This document shows positions 50,601 through 62,600 of a DNA stretch of 64,000 bases, one piece after another (the stretch's first letter is position 1; each line of letters starts with the position of its first letter). The notes beneath the pieces were generated by a model. The model was not told the DNA's origin, ran no database searches, and worked only from the letters and a program-made list of their open reading frames with translations. Made by a program: the position numbers and the translations under genes. The stretch comes from Macrocystis pyrifera (taxonomy: Eukaryota; Sar; Phaeophyceae; Laminariales; Laminariaceae): assembly GCA_031763025.1 (NCBI GenBank), contig JASSKH010000001.1, positions 7,311,024 to 7,375,023 of the forward strand, written 5' to 3'.

Positions 50601-53600
50601 CTGCGTATGACTTCCCGGTGGCAGACAACCGCCGTGCTGGTGCCGACGGGGGCGAGCCTATTGGAAGAACTAGTCACAGCTGGCAGGGGTATACTTGGAG
50701 TCGCAGGCGAGTGGCCCCCTCGATCTACAGCGAGCCAGGTAATGAAGGACGGGCTAGTGTAGACGAGTCAGGCGTGATGCCAGATGACGGGGTTCAGGGA
50801 GGTGCGGATGCCTCCGATTTCTTGGCTGGTTTTGGGGAGGTCCGGGCCCATGCCGAGGCATCAGGCGCGCCGAGTGGGTATGCCGCTGGGGACGATGAGG
50901 TCTCAGGTCGTCGACCATCTGCCGTCGCCGCTGACGCCGGGACCGACGCTGGGGTTGGTGTTGGCGAAGGCGCTGGCGCAAGCAGGGTACACTCAATCAG
51001 CACTGGTGTCGGGGCTGGCGTAGGCGGAGAAGCAGCAGACAGGGGAGAGGGGAAGGACGAAGTGCAGGCCGGGGAGGGCGGGAAGGGAAAATGCTGTGGG
51101 TTTGGCCACAAGGTGAAGCGCTGGCTGTCGAGGCTGCCGCTGGACAAGCTCAAGATTCTGGTGGTGGTGTGGCAGATCCTCACGGTATTTTCGAGCATCG
51201 CGGGGGTGGAGTTCCCGGCTTCCTACGCGGCGTTCCTGTCGTGGATCAACTTCGTGAACCTGGACATAGGGAACATCTTTTCGGCCTCGTGCCTCCTGCC
51301 GACTGCGAACTTCTACGTGAGGCTGCTGGTTACGACGTTGTCGCCTCTGGTGGTGGCGACTGTGCTGGTGTTGACGTACCACATGGCAAAGGCCAGGGCG
51401 GGGATCGGGCGTGCTGGGGTGATCGCGAGGAGGGCTGCTTGGTCGAGGCACATGGCGGCGTGGTTGCTTCTTACATTCCTGGTGAGAGTTGTTTACCGTC
51501 CAGGTATTACAATTTAATGCCAACCCTTTTGCTATTACGGGGGACCATAGTAAGTAGGACCTACGTTGCACACAAAAATATATATATTTACCACGCATGG
51601 TCCCCCGAAATAATGCATGCCAGCCACTGCTGTAGGCTGAAACAAGAGGACCCTTCAGACTTCAATGTGAACACCAAGCAGCCCTAATTAATTTTTACCA
51701 CAGTGGTATTATAGACGACTCTGGTTCGGAGTCTTGTCGGTTTATTCTCAAAAGTGCCGGTGGGGTTCCGGCGGGGTTACTCGGAACTTGGGCAGGTGTC
51801 TTTAGTAGTTTCAAGAGGGAAAAACACGCCCTGCTCTTCAGCACAGGACACCTGTTATCGTATGTACTACTTCTAAGAAGTCCAGGCCGAGATACACAGC
51901 AAAGTAATGACTTCCGCAGCCCTTATGCTGATCTTCGTGAAGAACGCACGCATTCTCTTACAAGGCATCTAGCCTGGGCCACAGCATTCCTGTTTCTTAT
52001 TCTTGGTACTTCGTACGAAGGTAAACCGACGGCACGATATTGAGGACAAACTGCTAAATATGTGTCGGGAAAATTGTGCACTGCGTACGCCAAAGGTTTA
52101 TGTCAGGGTCTATGGTAGCTTTAGGATTAGGTGTGGTCCGGTCTGCTTTCTATAGAGTCGGGTTGAAGTGATCAGGAAAGCGCGTAACTTGAGGCGGTTG
52201 AAGCTTGTCCGTGCAGGGTCGCGTGCAGGGTCAAGAGTTGCCTGTGCTGGCGTACAGGAGTTGCGGGTTGCCGCTTTTTTCCGTAGAACACGAAATAATT
52301 GGTTTGGGCGAGGAACCGTAGGTCGGCGCATCCGCGGTACTCGTAGCATGGACTGAACGTCACTTTCGTCCTGGGAAATATCCTCAATGTATTTGAGGTG
52401 CCCCGGAAAAAATCGACGATGTATTTGTTCTACTCGTATATATTGTAGTGGGATCGAGTTGGATTCGATGCAGAAAACTAAAAATCGAATCGAATCGAAT
52501 TGAATCGAATCAACACGATTTCGTTGCGAGTCGGCACTTCGAACCGTTTCCTTTTTTCAGTATCAGTGTATCGGCAATCGGCCTGATAAACCGGGGATGC
52601 CAAGGGGTGGAGGAGGGCAACCCGCGTTCGGTGCGATACATCGAAAGCTCGGCTATATATATATATGGTGTGTTATCGAAACATTCGATACGATATCCAA
52701 CAAAAAAACACTACTGTTGCCTTCCCAAGAAACGTAGGCGAGAGCCGAGAATGGCTATAGTGTTGAATGGACTCGAGCAGGTATATACGATGCATTGGTT
52801 TGGATGGAAAAACGAATACCGTCCCATGGATTTTGCCACTGACAAAAATGATGCCACTAATTCCCAAGTAGTTTGTCCGCAATAGATGTGGGCGCGGTTC
52901 TAGAATGGTTGAGGTTTGCGTGAGGCTACTGGTAGTGCTGATAGTTCTGTCTGGTGAAGGGTCTACTGCTGTACTACCGTGCCCACTCCCAGTTTTCTCT
53001 TAATCGGGTGGCGATAATCTGCACTACTGTAGATAGGCCCGCGAATGTGGCATTAGGGATTTATCTAATATTTAGTGACACCAGCCTAACTTTTTGGGAC
53101 ACGCTAAGAAGTTCGGATTTTCAGCAGCGGTCAACGTTACTCAACCCCCTGTACGTTGACCTGTGATGATGTTGCTCACCTTTGACAATGCTTCAAGCCT
53201 TGCTCTATCGCTCCGATTACGTGTTTGTTCTTCGCAGACCCATACTGTTGTACGTACAGTAGTATGTCGGAGTCACAACATTGCTTCAAGCCTTGCCCTA
53301 TCGCTCCGATTACGTTTGTTGTTTTCGGCGGACCCATACTGCTGTATCTACAGCAGTAGCATAACAGGGGAGTCGTTCGATCCTCAATGAAGTTAACGGG
53401 GCGGCTGATGAAGGTTTCCCCCCCCCCCCACCCTTTTGTTCCGTTTCTGACTGATTGCAGGTGTTCACTTCGGCCTCCACTGTGGCCTTCAAGACGTTCG
53501 CTTGCGACCACGATGTTGTGGAGGGGAAGAGCTACCTCAGGGCAGACTACAGCATATCGTGCACGTCGGGCACGCACAAGTTCTTCAGAATCTACGCAGG

Positions 53601-56600
53601 GTTCATGATCCTGGTGAGCGGATTGTCGGCGCGTCTATCGATTTTCAAACCCTTTGGCATTGATTGACTCCCAGGTGCTTCGTTTCGTTTCTCTAGGTCA
53701 TGGAATTTGTATGTCGTGCCTGTCGTACGCAGTATGATGACATGGCATTGCATTGCACACGGGGCAACGTAGTATCTCTGTGGCGTAGCTTTGTGACCAC
53801 ATAACTTGTATCTCTCTCTCCTATATAGGATTGAAGAATCGGCACGGACATTGGTTGTGCTGGATGTCGACGGGTAGAATGAACGGTTTAATGTGAAGAA
53901 AACAACAACAGATGGCGACCACATCAATGGTTGGTAACTTTGGTGTTTACCAACCAACCAACCCTCTACGAGCAGCTGGAGGGCCCAGAAGTATCGCAAG
54001 AATGATGACTCGCCCGCGCCGTAGAGGCGTTCGACCATAGAGGTATCACATTTGAGGGGGGGGGGGGATTTCTGAGCCATGACGGCGTCCTTACCGTGTG
54101 CCGGCTGAAGGATGAGTGTGTGACTTGTGCTCTACATTGTTGGGCATAACGCCTACGTACACTTTCGGGATGCACGTGACGTCAGTCTGTGACGTCAGTC
54201 GCATTCATATGTTTGTCCCCGTTGAGTTCCGCGTTGTACCTTGAGGGGGACATAAGGAGCACCAGAAAATTTACGGTGACCCTCTATCGTAGAACGCCTC
54301 CGTACGAGGAGACTCCTTGCTTTGTGTCTCGAATACCAATTCATTCGTACCACCTCCCGGTCACGCAGTTGTTACCTTTGCGAAGGTCGTCACTTTTTTA
54401 TTATCGTCTATTGTTGCCTCTGCAGTCTCGAGAGGGTCAGCCTATTCACCATGCTGCAAGAAAAGAAGCACCACTCTTGGGCCTTCTACTAGTAGAGGGC
54501 AAATTGCAGTCCCGTTTTGGAGGCTAACCACTCAGATTCTATCAGATTCTATCAGATTCTATCAGATTCTATCAGATTCTATCAGATTCTATCAGATTCT
54601 ATCAGATTCTATCAGATTCTAATCAGATTCTATCAGATTCTATCAGATTCTATCAGATCGTATGAGATTCTGTCAGATTCTATCATATTGTAGACAGTTC
54701 GTGTCCAAAATGGGACTGCGGTCCTGTTCCAAGGATCGATAGAAAACCGCCAAAACGTGGGTTCGGTTGCTGAAACCCCTTTGAAACGTCGCGACAACGT
54801 TAATGACAAATGTTTTGTACAGCAGTAGTATTAGTAGTGGTCTTTCTTATATAGCTTTACAATGGTGGCGGCATCACATGCACATATGTCATGCCAGCAG
54901 CCAACAGCAGAACCGGCAATACTTGTAACGGCAGCCGGCAATAGTAATACTAATAACTATTTCCCTCCGCACACCACGTACCAAGCAAGCTGGTGGTGAA
55001 TGAATCAACATGCATGCATGCATCCCATCTGATCTGATCTGATCTGATCTGATCTGATCTGATCTGATCTGATCTGATCTGCTGTGACGGTGACAGACAA
55101 GCGAGCAATCGCCACGACTCGACCGGCACTCCGAGAAAGTATCAAGGGACCTCTGTTTCATATTCAAACCGACCGTCTACGAACAGGGGTGACCGCACAG
55201 CAGTACGACTGGGATTAGACCGCGGCCCGTGTCGAATGATTGCTGGGCGCAGCAGTAGTAGAACGACCATTGCGGTGATGGTCATTTTTTTTTGCGTCGT
55301 TTCTTTTGGTCTCAAGCCCCGAAGGCCCAAGTTAAGGAGGCGTTGCCGTTTTTTTTTTTTTTTTTTTTTTTCCCGCTACAGACTGAACTAGGCTCCACTC
55401 TGATTGCATGTAGTTTAACCCGAAAGTGTGGGTCCTTGAAAATGTACCCTCTTCTTGCTACCGTTACAAAAGTGGTGGTATATACACACGATTTTCTAGT
55501 AGTTTGTGCCCAGAAACGTGGGTACAGTAATTCTAAAGGGGTTGCCATTACGGGGGACCATAGTAAATAGACCTACGCTACACACAGGAACCTATATATT
55601 TTCCTCTTTTTACTAACAATAATTGGTCCTATTTACTATGCCCCCCCGCCATATGAAACTGCATTACTAGTGTGATGTCTGCTCTCGGTGCCGACGATGT
55701 CGCGGTGACGGGCTCCCAATCCCTGATGCCTGCAGCAGTCGCTAGCGGCCGACCGTGCCGAGCACTTTCCTCTGGTATTCTGTGCTCTTAGCAAGGCGAG
55801 GCAAAGAGTCTACGTCTCGAACTGGGTTGCCTGAGGCAAACCAACCATCCTCTGGGCGTTTGTTCTTCGCACTACTGTAGGAAGGAACGATACTCTGTCA
55901 AAAAAATATCACGGTTACGGCGTCAACCATTGGCCTCACCGAGCAGGACGCCCGGGCTTTGCTTCCTGCCGGGCTAGGGAGTTGTGTCCGAATCGGCATG
56001 TGAGAGGAGCAGTACCACACGCGAGCAGCATGAGTATATATTTCTGCCGGTGCCCGCACGGCCTTCCTATTCTACTCGGTACTCGCTTGGTCACATCGAA
56101 CGCGTCGTCTACTGGTGGCTATTTCACACTACATTGGTCCCCGATTGGTTTTACAAACATTATACATGGTATATATGTGTGTGTAGCCTTTTGCCACAGC
56201 AACAAACGAAGCCACTGCTATAATTCGATTTTGCTTTTTTTTGCACAAGCGTGGGCCTGGTTGTTTTTAGATTGAATATACCCTTTCGGGGCTTGATTAT
56301 AGTTGGTTGTGGTATACCGCTCTGACCGAGAATATAAAGACGGTTCGATATTCAATTTAGAGCCCGAACGATGCTTATGATCACGACCAAAGTAGCAGTT
56401 CTGCGTGATGATCGTGTAGTATGAACGGAAAGTGGCGGGCAAACGATGGCGATTACGGCATGCGCCACTCGCGGCTTGGTCGACTGGTTAGTCACGGATA
56501 GCTTTTTGGAACCGAACCGCAACATCGCTGCAAGTAGCTGCACGGCACGGTGGACGCAAGATTTTTGATGCCATGGTATGGAATAGAAATACTGCTACAC

Positions 56601-59600
56601 GCTCGCACTTGTTTTTTGCACCAGCCTGTCTTATCATAAACATATAAACACAGGGCGTCGAGGTGGGTTCAAGTGGGCTAAGCGTTCCGTGCACCTAGGA
56701 TGAGACTGGCAGGCGGTTACCGTTACTAAAACCACGGGGTCTTTGTATTTTTCCCCGCTTCGCCTTTTGCCAACCTGTAGCACACGGTCAGCCCGACAGG
56801 CTTACTTCCCTCTATCGTGCTTGGCGCCTATTTATCAAGCAGTGTCGCACAGCTGCCCTCTACGACGCCACCGAACGAAACACCCAACAGAGGATCGACA
56901 AGAAGCTAAAACAAAAGTACACACTCGCAACCTGCGTGTTCACGTGGCGGATCAGGTTGATCAACCTCTCCTGTGGATCCCTGTCCTGGTTTCTCACGTT
57001 CTCTTCCACGTTTGAGAGCACCGTCTCCGGCCATCACTTTCATCCCCTCTCTTCCCGTGTTTGTAATTAATTTCGACCATTTTCGCCCCCCTTCTTTTCC
57101 CGGTGCTCCTACGTATGTGCAACCCCGTTCAATATCTTTTCCGCGGCTTATGTTCCCGGCTCCCTTGTTTGCAATTCTTTTCGATCAACTTCGTCCCCCT
57201 GTTTTCCCTCATTTCCTTGCTTGCAATCTATTTCCGTCTCTTTTCCGCGGCTTCTTTCCCGGATCCCTGCTACGTAATAGTTTGGAATTATTTTCGATCA
57301 ACTTCGCCCCCCTGTCTTCCCTCATTTCCTTGCTTGCAATCCCTTTCGATCTCTTTTCCCCCGCTTCTTTTCCCGGATACCCTATTTTTTTTGGACAGCC
57401 CCGTACATATCGTACGTACGCACTCGGTGAAAACAAGCTATAAACACAAGTTACGTATATCTTTTCGATTTTCGTGCAGTAGTGCTCGGAACTTTTTTTG
57501 GGCAGGAACGAGGTGACATGGAACCGCGCGCTGCCTCGACTCGTTCGCGGCGTTCTCTGGCACGACCCCCCTTCTCCTGCCCGCCTTATCTTATCTGCAA
57601 CAATGTCGTGATGCATCTACCCACTAATAATCTAGCCACAGCCAGAAAATGGTGTTATCTCTAGGAGCTGTACATATCTCCCAACGGGACGGTGTATGGG
57701 AAGGTTTTGGTTTGGTACTACTATGCAAGCTTTCTGACAATGTCAAATCCCCACCACCACGCATGTAAACAACGATTTCACCTCTCCTTCTCGCCGGCGA
57801 ATTTCGCCGATTTCAGCGTATCACCCCTCTCACATACCACATCTGTATACCGGAACCTGCTATTACGGGGGACCACAGTAAACAGGACCTACGGTACGCA
57901 CAAAAACCTATATATTTACCTATTTTTTCTAGGAATATTTGGTCCTGTTTACTATGGTCCCCCGTAATGTTAACAGTAGCAGTTACTAAGTGGCGATGGA
58001 TTGGTGACAGTCGATTTTGTGTGGCATTCGGTGGATGTGTTGACAGGGAAGAAAGTGCCTGAAGCCCTGTCACGATCAAAGTGCAAGGCGGTGACCGCAG
58101 TGGGAGATAAGCCTAGTATTACGGAAGACCATAGTAAATAGGACCACATATTCTTAGTAAAAATAGGAAAATATATGTATTTGTGCGTGTACCGTAGTTC
58201 CTATTTACTGTGGTCCCCCGTAATATTTGACCCCGGATCTGAGCTGCGGCCATCAGTAGGGAGAGAGCAGCAGTAGAAAGAAGGGCGAGTGAAATGAATT
58301 GGATGGGAAAATGACATTGCTTGTGGGCATCTCTCCCGCGACGTACCGAAAATCAACAACCTTTTTTTTCCTGACAAGCTTGATTTTGGTGGTTCTCCGT
58401 TTCTACGTGTAAAGTTACGAAACGCCGATATCTCGAGCCACAGCCGTTCAGCTCTGCTTGGTACCTGCGCGCGATTTCCCAATGGGTACCATGTCATATA
58501 ATATAAATATATATATATTCATATTAAAAAAAAAAATCACTTGTACTTTCAAGCGTACCTGGTAGCTCGTAGGAGGTTTTTCCCTCAGCGAACTTCGGGA
58601 CAAGCCGTGGTCAAAGGCGTCGTCCCTCCCCCGCCCCCGATACGTGCCTTTAGTTTTTATCGCGCCTTGGGTTCAGCATTCCCACTGCTCGTCGATTTTC
58701 ATCGAATGTACAGCTAACTCACGCTCTCGCGGTTTCCGCTATTCAATTTTTATGCAAGAAAAAATTCCCTCGAGTATGCGCTCGGTGAGACTTGAACCCA
58801 CGAAATTGATCTTAGTAGGCACGCGTACCACCTGCCAAGCCACTGAGGACGCCGGCTGTGTATGTAAAACGAGTATTCTACGTATTATCATATCATATCA
58901 CTTCACATGATGTGGTATGGGGTATGGTATGATATGGTATGATGCATCAAATATTAATATATGATGCCGGGGTATGATATCGTATGATATAATCTGATCT
59001 TCGAGAGGCCGTGGACCACTGAACGCCCGAGCGTTCCGCTCATCATAATTTTGAAAAAACACCCTTTGTTTGCCAGTCGCAGAACGGCCTCTCGAAATCT
59101 CACCTCACATCTGTCACCATAGGATCACGGGGGAGGTAGTAGCCGCTCGACCAAGAACTTACGAAGTATACCAAGTGTTGACTTGAAAAGAGGGACGGGA
59201 AAAAAAAAAGTCCGACCCGCGGTGTTGACCGCTTTACTGCTGCCCAAGTTATCTCACTATCCAAGTATTTTCCTAAAACAAAACGTGGGGTGTATCGCGA
59301 AGAGGGGAACTACATACGATGCCTCTACTGCTTTTCGCTTCTCGTCAACTTCCTGGGGCCTGCTGATTAAGCACGTTCGCAGCGAAACATTGGTACTTCA
59401 ATTCGATATACTTCGTATTGGAGTGGTTTGGACCGTCGTTCACCTGTGCTCTGTTGCCCAAGCTTCCCCGAAGCCTTTCTAGTTTTTACAGTACCCGCTC
59501 TGAACGGGAATGTAACCCCCGTTTGATATTGATATCAGAGTCCATACAGGGCCAGTATTGGTAGTGAAATTTGGTTGGCATGTTTTGGCCCGATTTTGGC

Positions 59601-62600
59601 TGTGTCGGTTCGACTCAACTTTCCCAGTCTTGCAGAATATCGATTCCCAGCTCATGACCTATCGATAGATCTCTCAGGTCAGATGTGTTCCGGGCCTGTA
59701 TAATCTGTGTGACCTGTGTGATCTGTATGATCCGTAAGATATATAGTAGCTCCATGTTGCCGGGTGGGAGGCTTATGAATGTGCGAATGTGCACGATCTA
59801 GTGCATGTTTTTCTGGGTTAGATCTGTACTACAGTATACATACAGTTCCTGCATAACCTCTGATAACGGCCGCTCAAAATCTAGATAACCTGCATGATCG
59901 GTATGATCTGTAGATAATTTGTTCGACGTGTGCAGCGTTTTCTCTGCCGCGTCGAGCTTTCCCAATGCTGTCGCTGCCGCTGCGAGGGTGGCCCCGATCG
60001 GCTGGACTCTCCTTGATTTTTTCCTTGCCGCTGCTTCTCAGGTGTACACGATCGTTCGGACTGTCCCAAACCATTTGCTTGCCGCGTGTCGCGTGTTGAA
60101 TACCCGATCCTTTGAGCTACCCCGACCTTATATTTCGTCCCCCTTGGCAGGCGTACCCGATTACATGAAAGTGACCGGTAATTTTAAACTTATTCCCTGC
60201 CGCTTGTTTAGTGTACGCCATCGGCTGAGATATTCTACCTTTCTTGCCGTTCGTCAGGTGATTTCCATCGGCTGAGTTATACCCTACGTTTTTGGCTGAG
60301 TTATCACACCCTTTAGCGCACGCCAGATGTACTCAATCGCCTGAACTGTCCCCACGTTACCCGTGGCGCCTTTGTCAGGTGTACCCGATCGGTATCCCCG
60401 CCCTGTACGCCCTCATTCTCTGGAAAAACCGGGAACTGCTCAACCCACGCATCAGGCACGGCGCTAAGTTCGGGTCCGATGGACTGGGCGAGGCAGCCAC
60501 GAGCTCGGACGGGGATGCCGACAGCAGTGCCTCTGCCATGGCACTGTGTGTCCGGTCAAAGGGGTCAAATGTTCAGACCAAGAACGGCTATTCCCGTCAG
60601 GAGTTGCACGAGCTGGAGGAGCTAGTGGAGGCACGGAGGGTTCATCCGGAGCTTGTCCCCTCCATGTTTCTGTGGAAAGATTTCGGTGAGGTTTTTTGCA
60701 AGGCTAAAACCGGCTTACATATAATTGGAAATTGCACCCGTTTTTTTTTCGGAGGGACAACCTCGTTGGGATAAGGTGGACGGCTTCTATTTACGAGGTA
60801 CCAGGTGTAAGGGCACGTGACACTTTTTGGTCAAAATAGTTCAGAATGATTGGGCTTTCTCGACCGATGAACTGTTACGAGGGACCATAGTAAATAGGAC
60901 CAAATAGTGCTCATAAAAATAGGGCAATATATAGGTTTTTGTGTGTACCGTAGGTCCTATTTACTATGCCCCCCCGCAATAACTGCTGAACATGGTTTGC
61001 TTTTTTGAAATCCAACCCACGAGATTTGCTCATCCGGTTATAACCCTTTTCGGACTGCATTTCCGTTTCGGGGGCAAATCACTCCAATCGTGTCTTAAGT
61101 AGTTAGTCCCCCAAAGGGGACTGCAGTATATGCTGGAAGGGGTATTATGTGTGCAGGTTTTTTTCTCCTGAGTCGGTGGTTTTGCAGAGGCATACCTGGT
61201 ATATAGAGATCCTATGCTATAATCACGTGAGGAGCCTCAGAAGATTGCAGGTACCAGGATGGAGGTACGTGACACTTTTTTTCCGAAATGTGTCACTGGG
61301 ACTGATCGAGATCCGTAACCCTTTAGGAAGGTCCGTTTGTTAAGGTCGGTTTCGAGGACATATCACTCAAATTGTAAGTCGTTTGTCCCCCGAACGGGGA
61401 CTGCAGTACTACCAGGTGTCAACAAAACGGTTATAAACCAATATCGTTGGAATACCACTATTACGAGGGACCATAGTAAATAGGACCTACGGTACACACA
61501 AAAACGTATATATTTACCTATTTTTACTAACAATATTTGGTCCTATTTACTATGGTCCCCCGTAATAGAGTTTTACTATATTATTCGTGACATTCTTATA
61601 TATCTGGTAGTGCCCGTCGGGTTGCACTTTTATGTATGGTACAAGTAGCTTTTCTCAGAATCAGCTTTTGGGTGGGGAGACATGGAGCTGCTCCTATTCT
61701 ACGATCAAGTGAGGAGCCTCGTAAAAAATTGGCGATCAATCTGCAAGGCACGCACGGACATCATCTTAGGGTTGCACTTTGGGCTGGTCTCGAGAACAGC
61801 TTTTGGGTGAGCTATAGAGCTCCTGTACTACAACCGAGCGAGGTATAAGTCTCGTATACTATAATCAAGCGAGGTACACGCCTCCTATGCTCTAATCAAG
61901 TGAGGCATAAGCCTCCTATACTACAATCGAGCGAGATATAAGCCTCCTATACTACAATCGAGCGAGGTATAAGCCTCCTATACTCTAATCAAGCGATTAC
62001 ACGCCCGCCTATACTCTAATCAAGTGGGGTATAAGCCTCATATACTATAACCAAGCGAGGTATAAGCCCCTATACTCTAATCAAGCGAGGTATACGCCTC
62101 CTATACTCTAATCAAGCGAGGTATAGGCCTCCTATACTCTAATCAAGTTAGGTATGAGCCCCCTGTACTATATGGTCAAGTGAGCATATATGCCTCTTAT
62201 AGTATAGTCGGGTGAGGTATAAGCCTCAGATAAATAAGGTGCCGTCCCGATAAGGCAAGCACGCCTCCCCTGCAGGACTGCTAGCTCGTTTTCGGGACAT
62301 TTTTGCTCGGGATTAGACTCATTTTTTTTTGTTTCTGGGCGGTGCAGTAAGTGCGAAGGGTTTAAGGTCTTGAGAACTGCGCCCAGTTTTTCGGTGACAA
62401 TTTTTGTATATAGTCGGAAATAGCGTGGGGGTCGTTTTCGCAGAGGAAAGGGTCCATTCAAGCTCAAGCTTGGGAAGACAGGGTTTTGATGAGGCTTGCA
62501 AAAGGCATTTGATGGCTGGAAGCTGATGGCTTTATGCTCGTGGAAGGGCGTCGGTGAAATGTGCAAGGGAATTCGATAACTGAAATATGACAGCTCTGAA

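Larger units (their letters stand above)
51482..53460 (+). other. Intron 6 (1,979 bp)
   Basis: One short MITE, a GAATC pentanucleotide stretch (52,482-52,512), a ~92-bp tandem duplication (53,186 and 53,277) and a C run before the acceptor. No other feature supported between 51,700 and 52,450. Confidence 0.7.
53614..60378 (+). other. Intron 7 (6,765 bp)
   Basis: No exon seen. Holds R1, a P2 copy expanded by a 10-bp satellite, (TGATC)n, a 23-nt T run, three MITEs, a pyrimidine-rich 113-bp duplication, a SINE, R2 and a ladder of decoy-like splice junctions just before exon 8. Confidence 0.72.

Noticed and set aside
56973..57443. 156-codon frame rich in Phe/Pro/Leu
   Set aside because: It follows a pyrimidine-rich tandem duplication inside intron 7 and has no recognisable domain.
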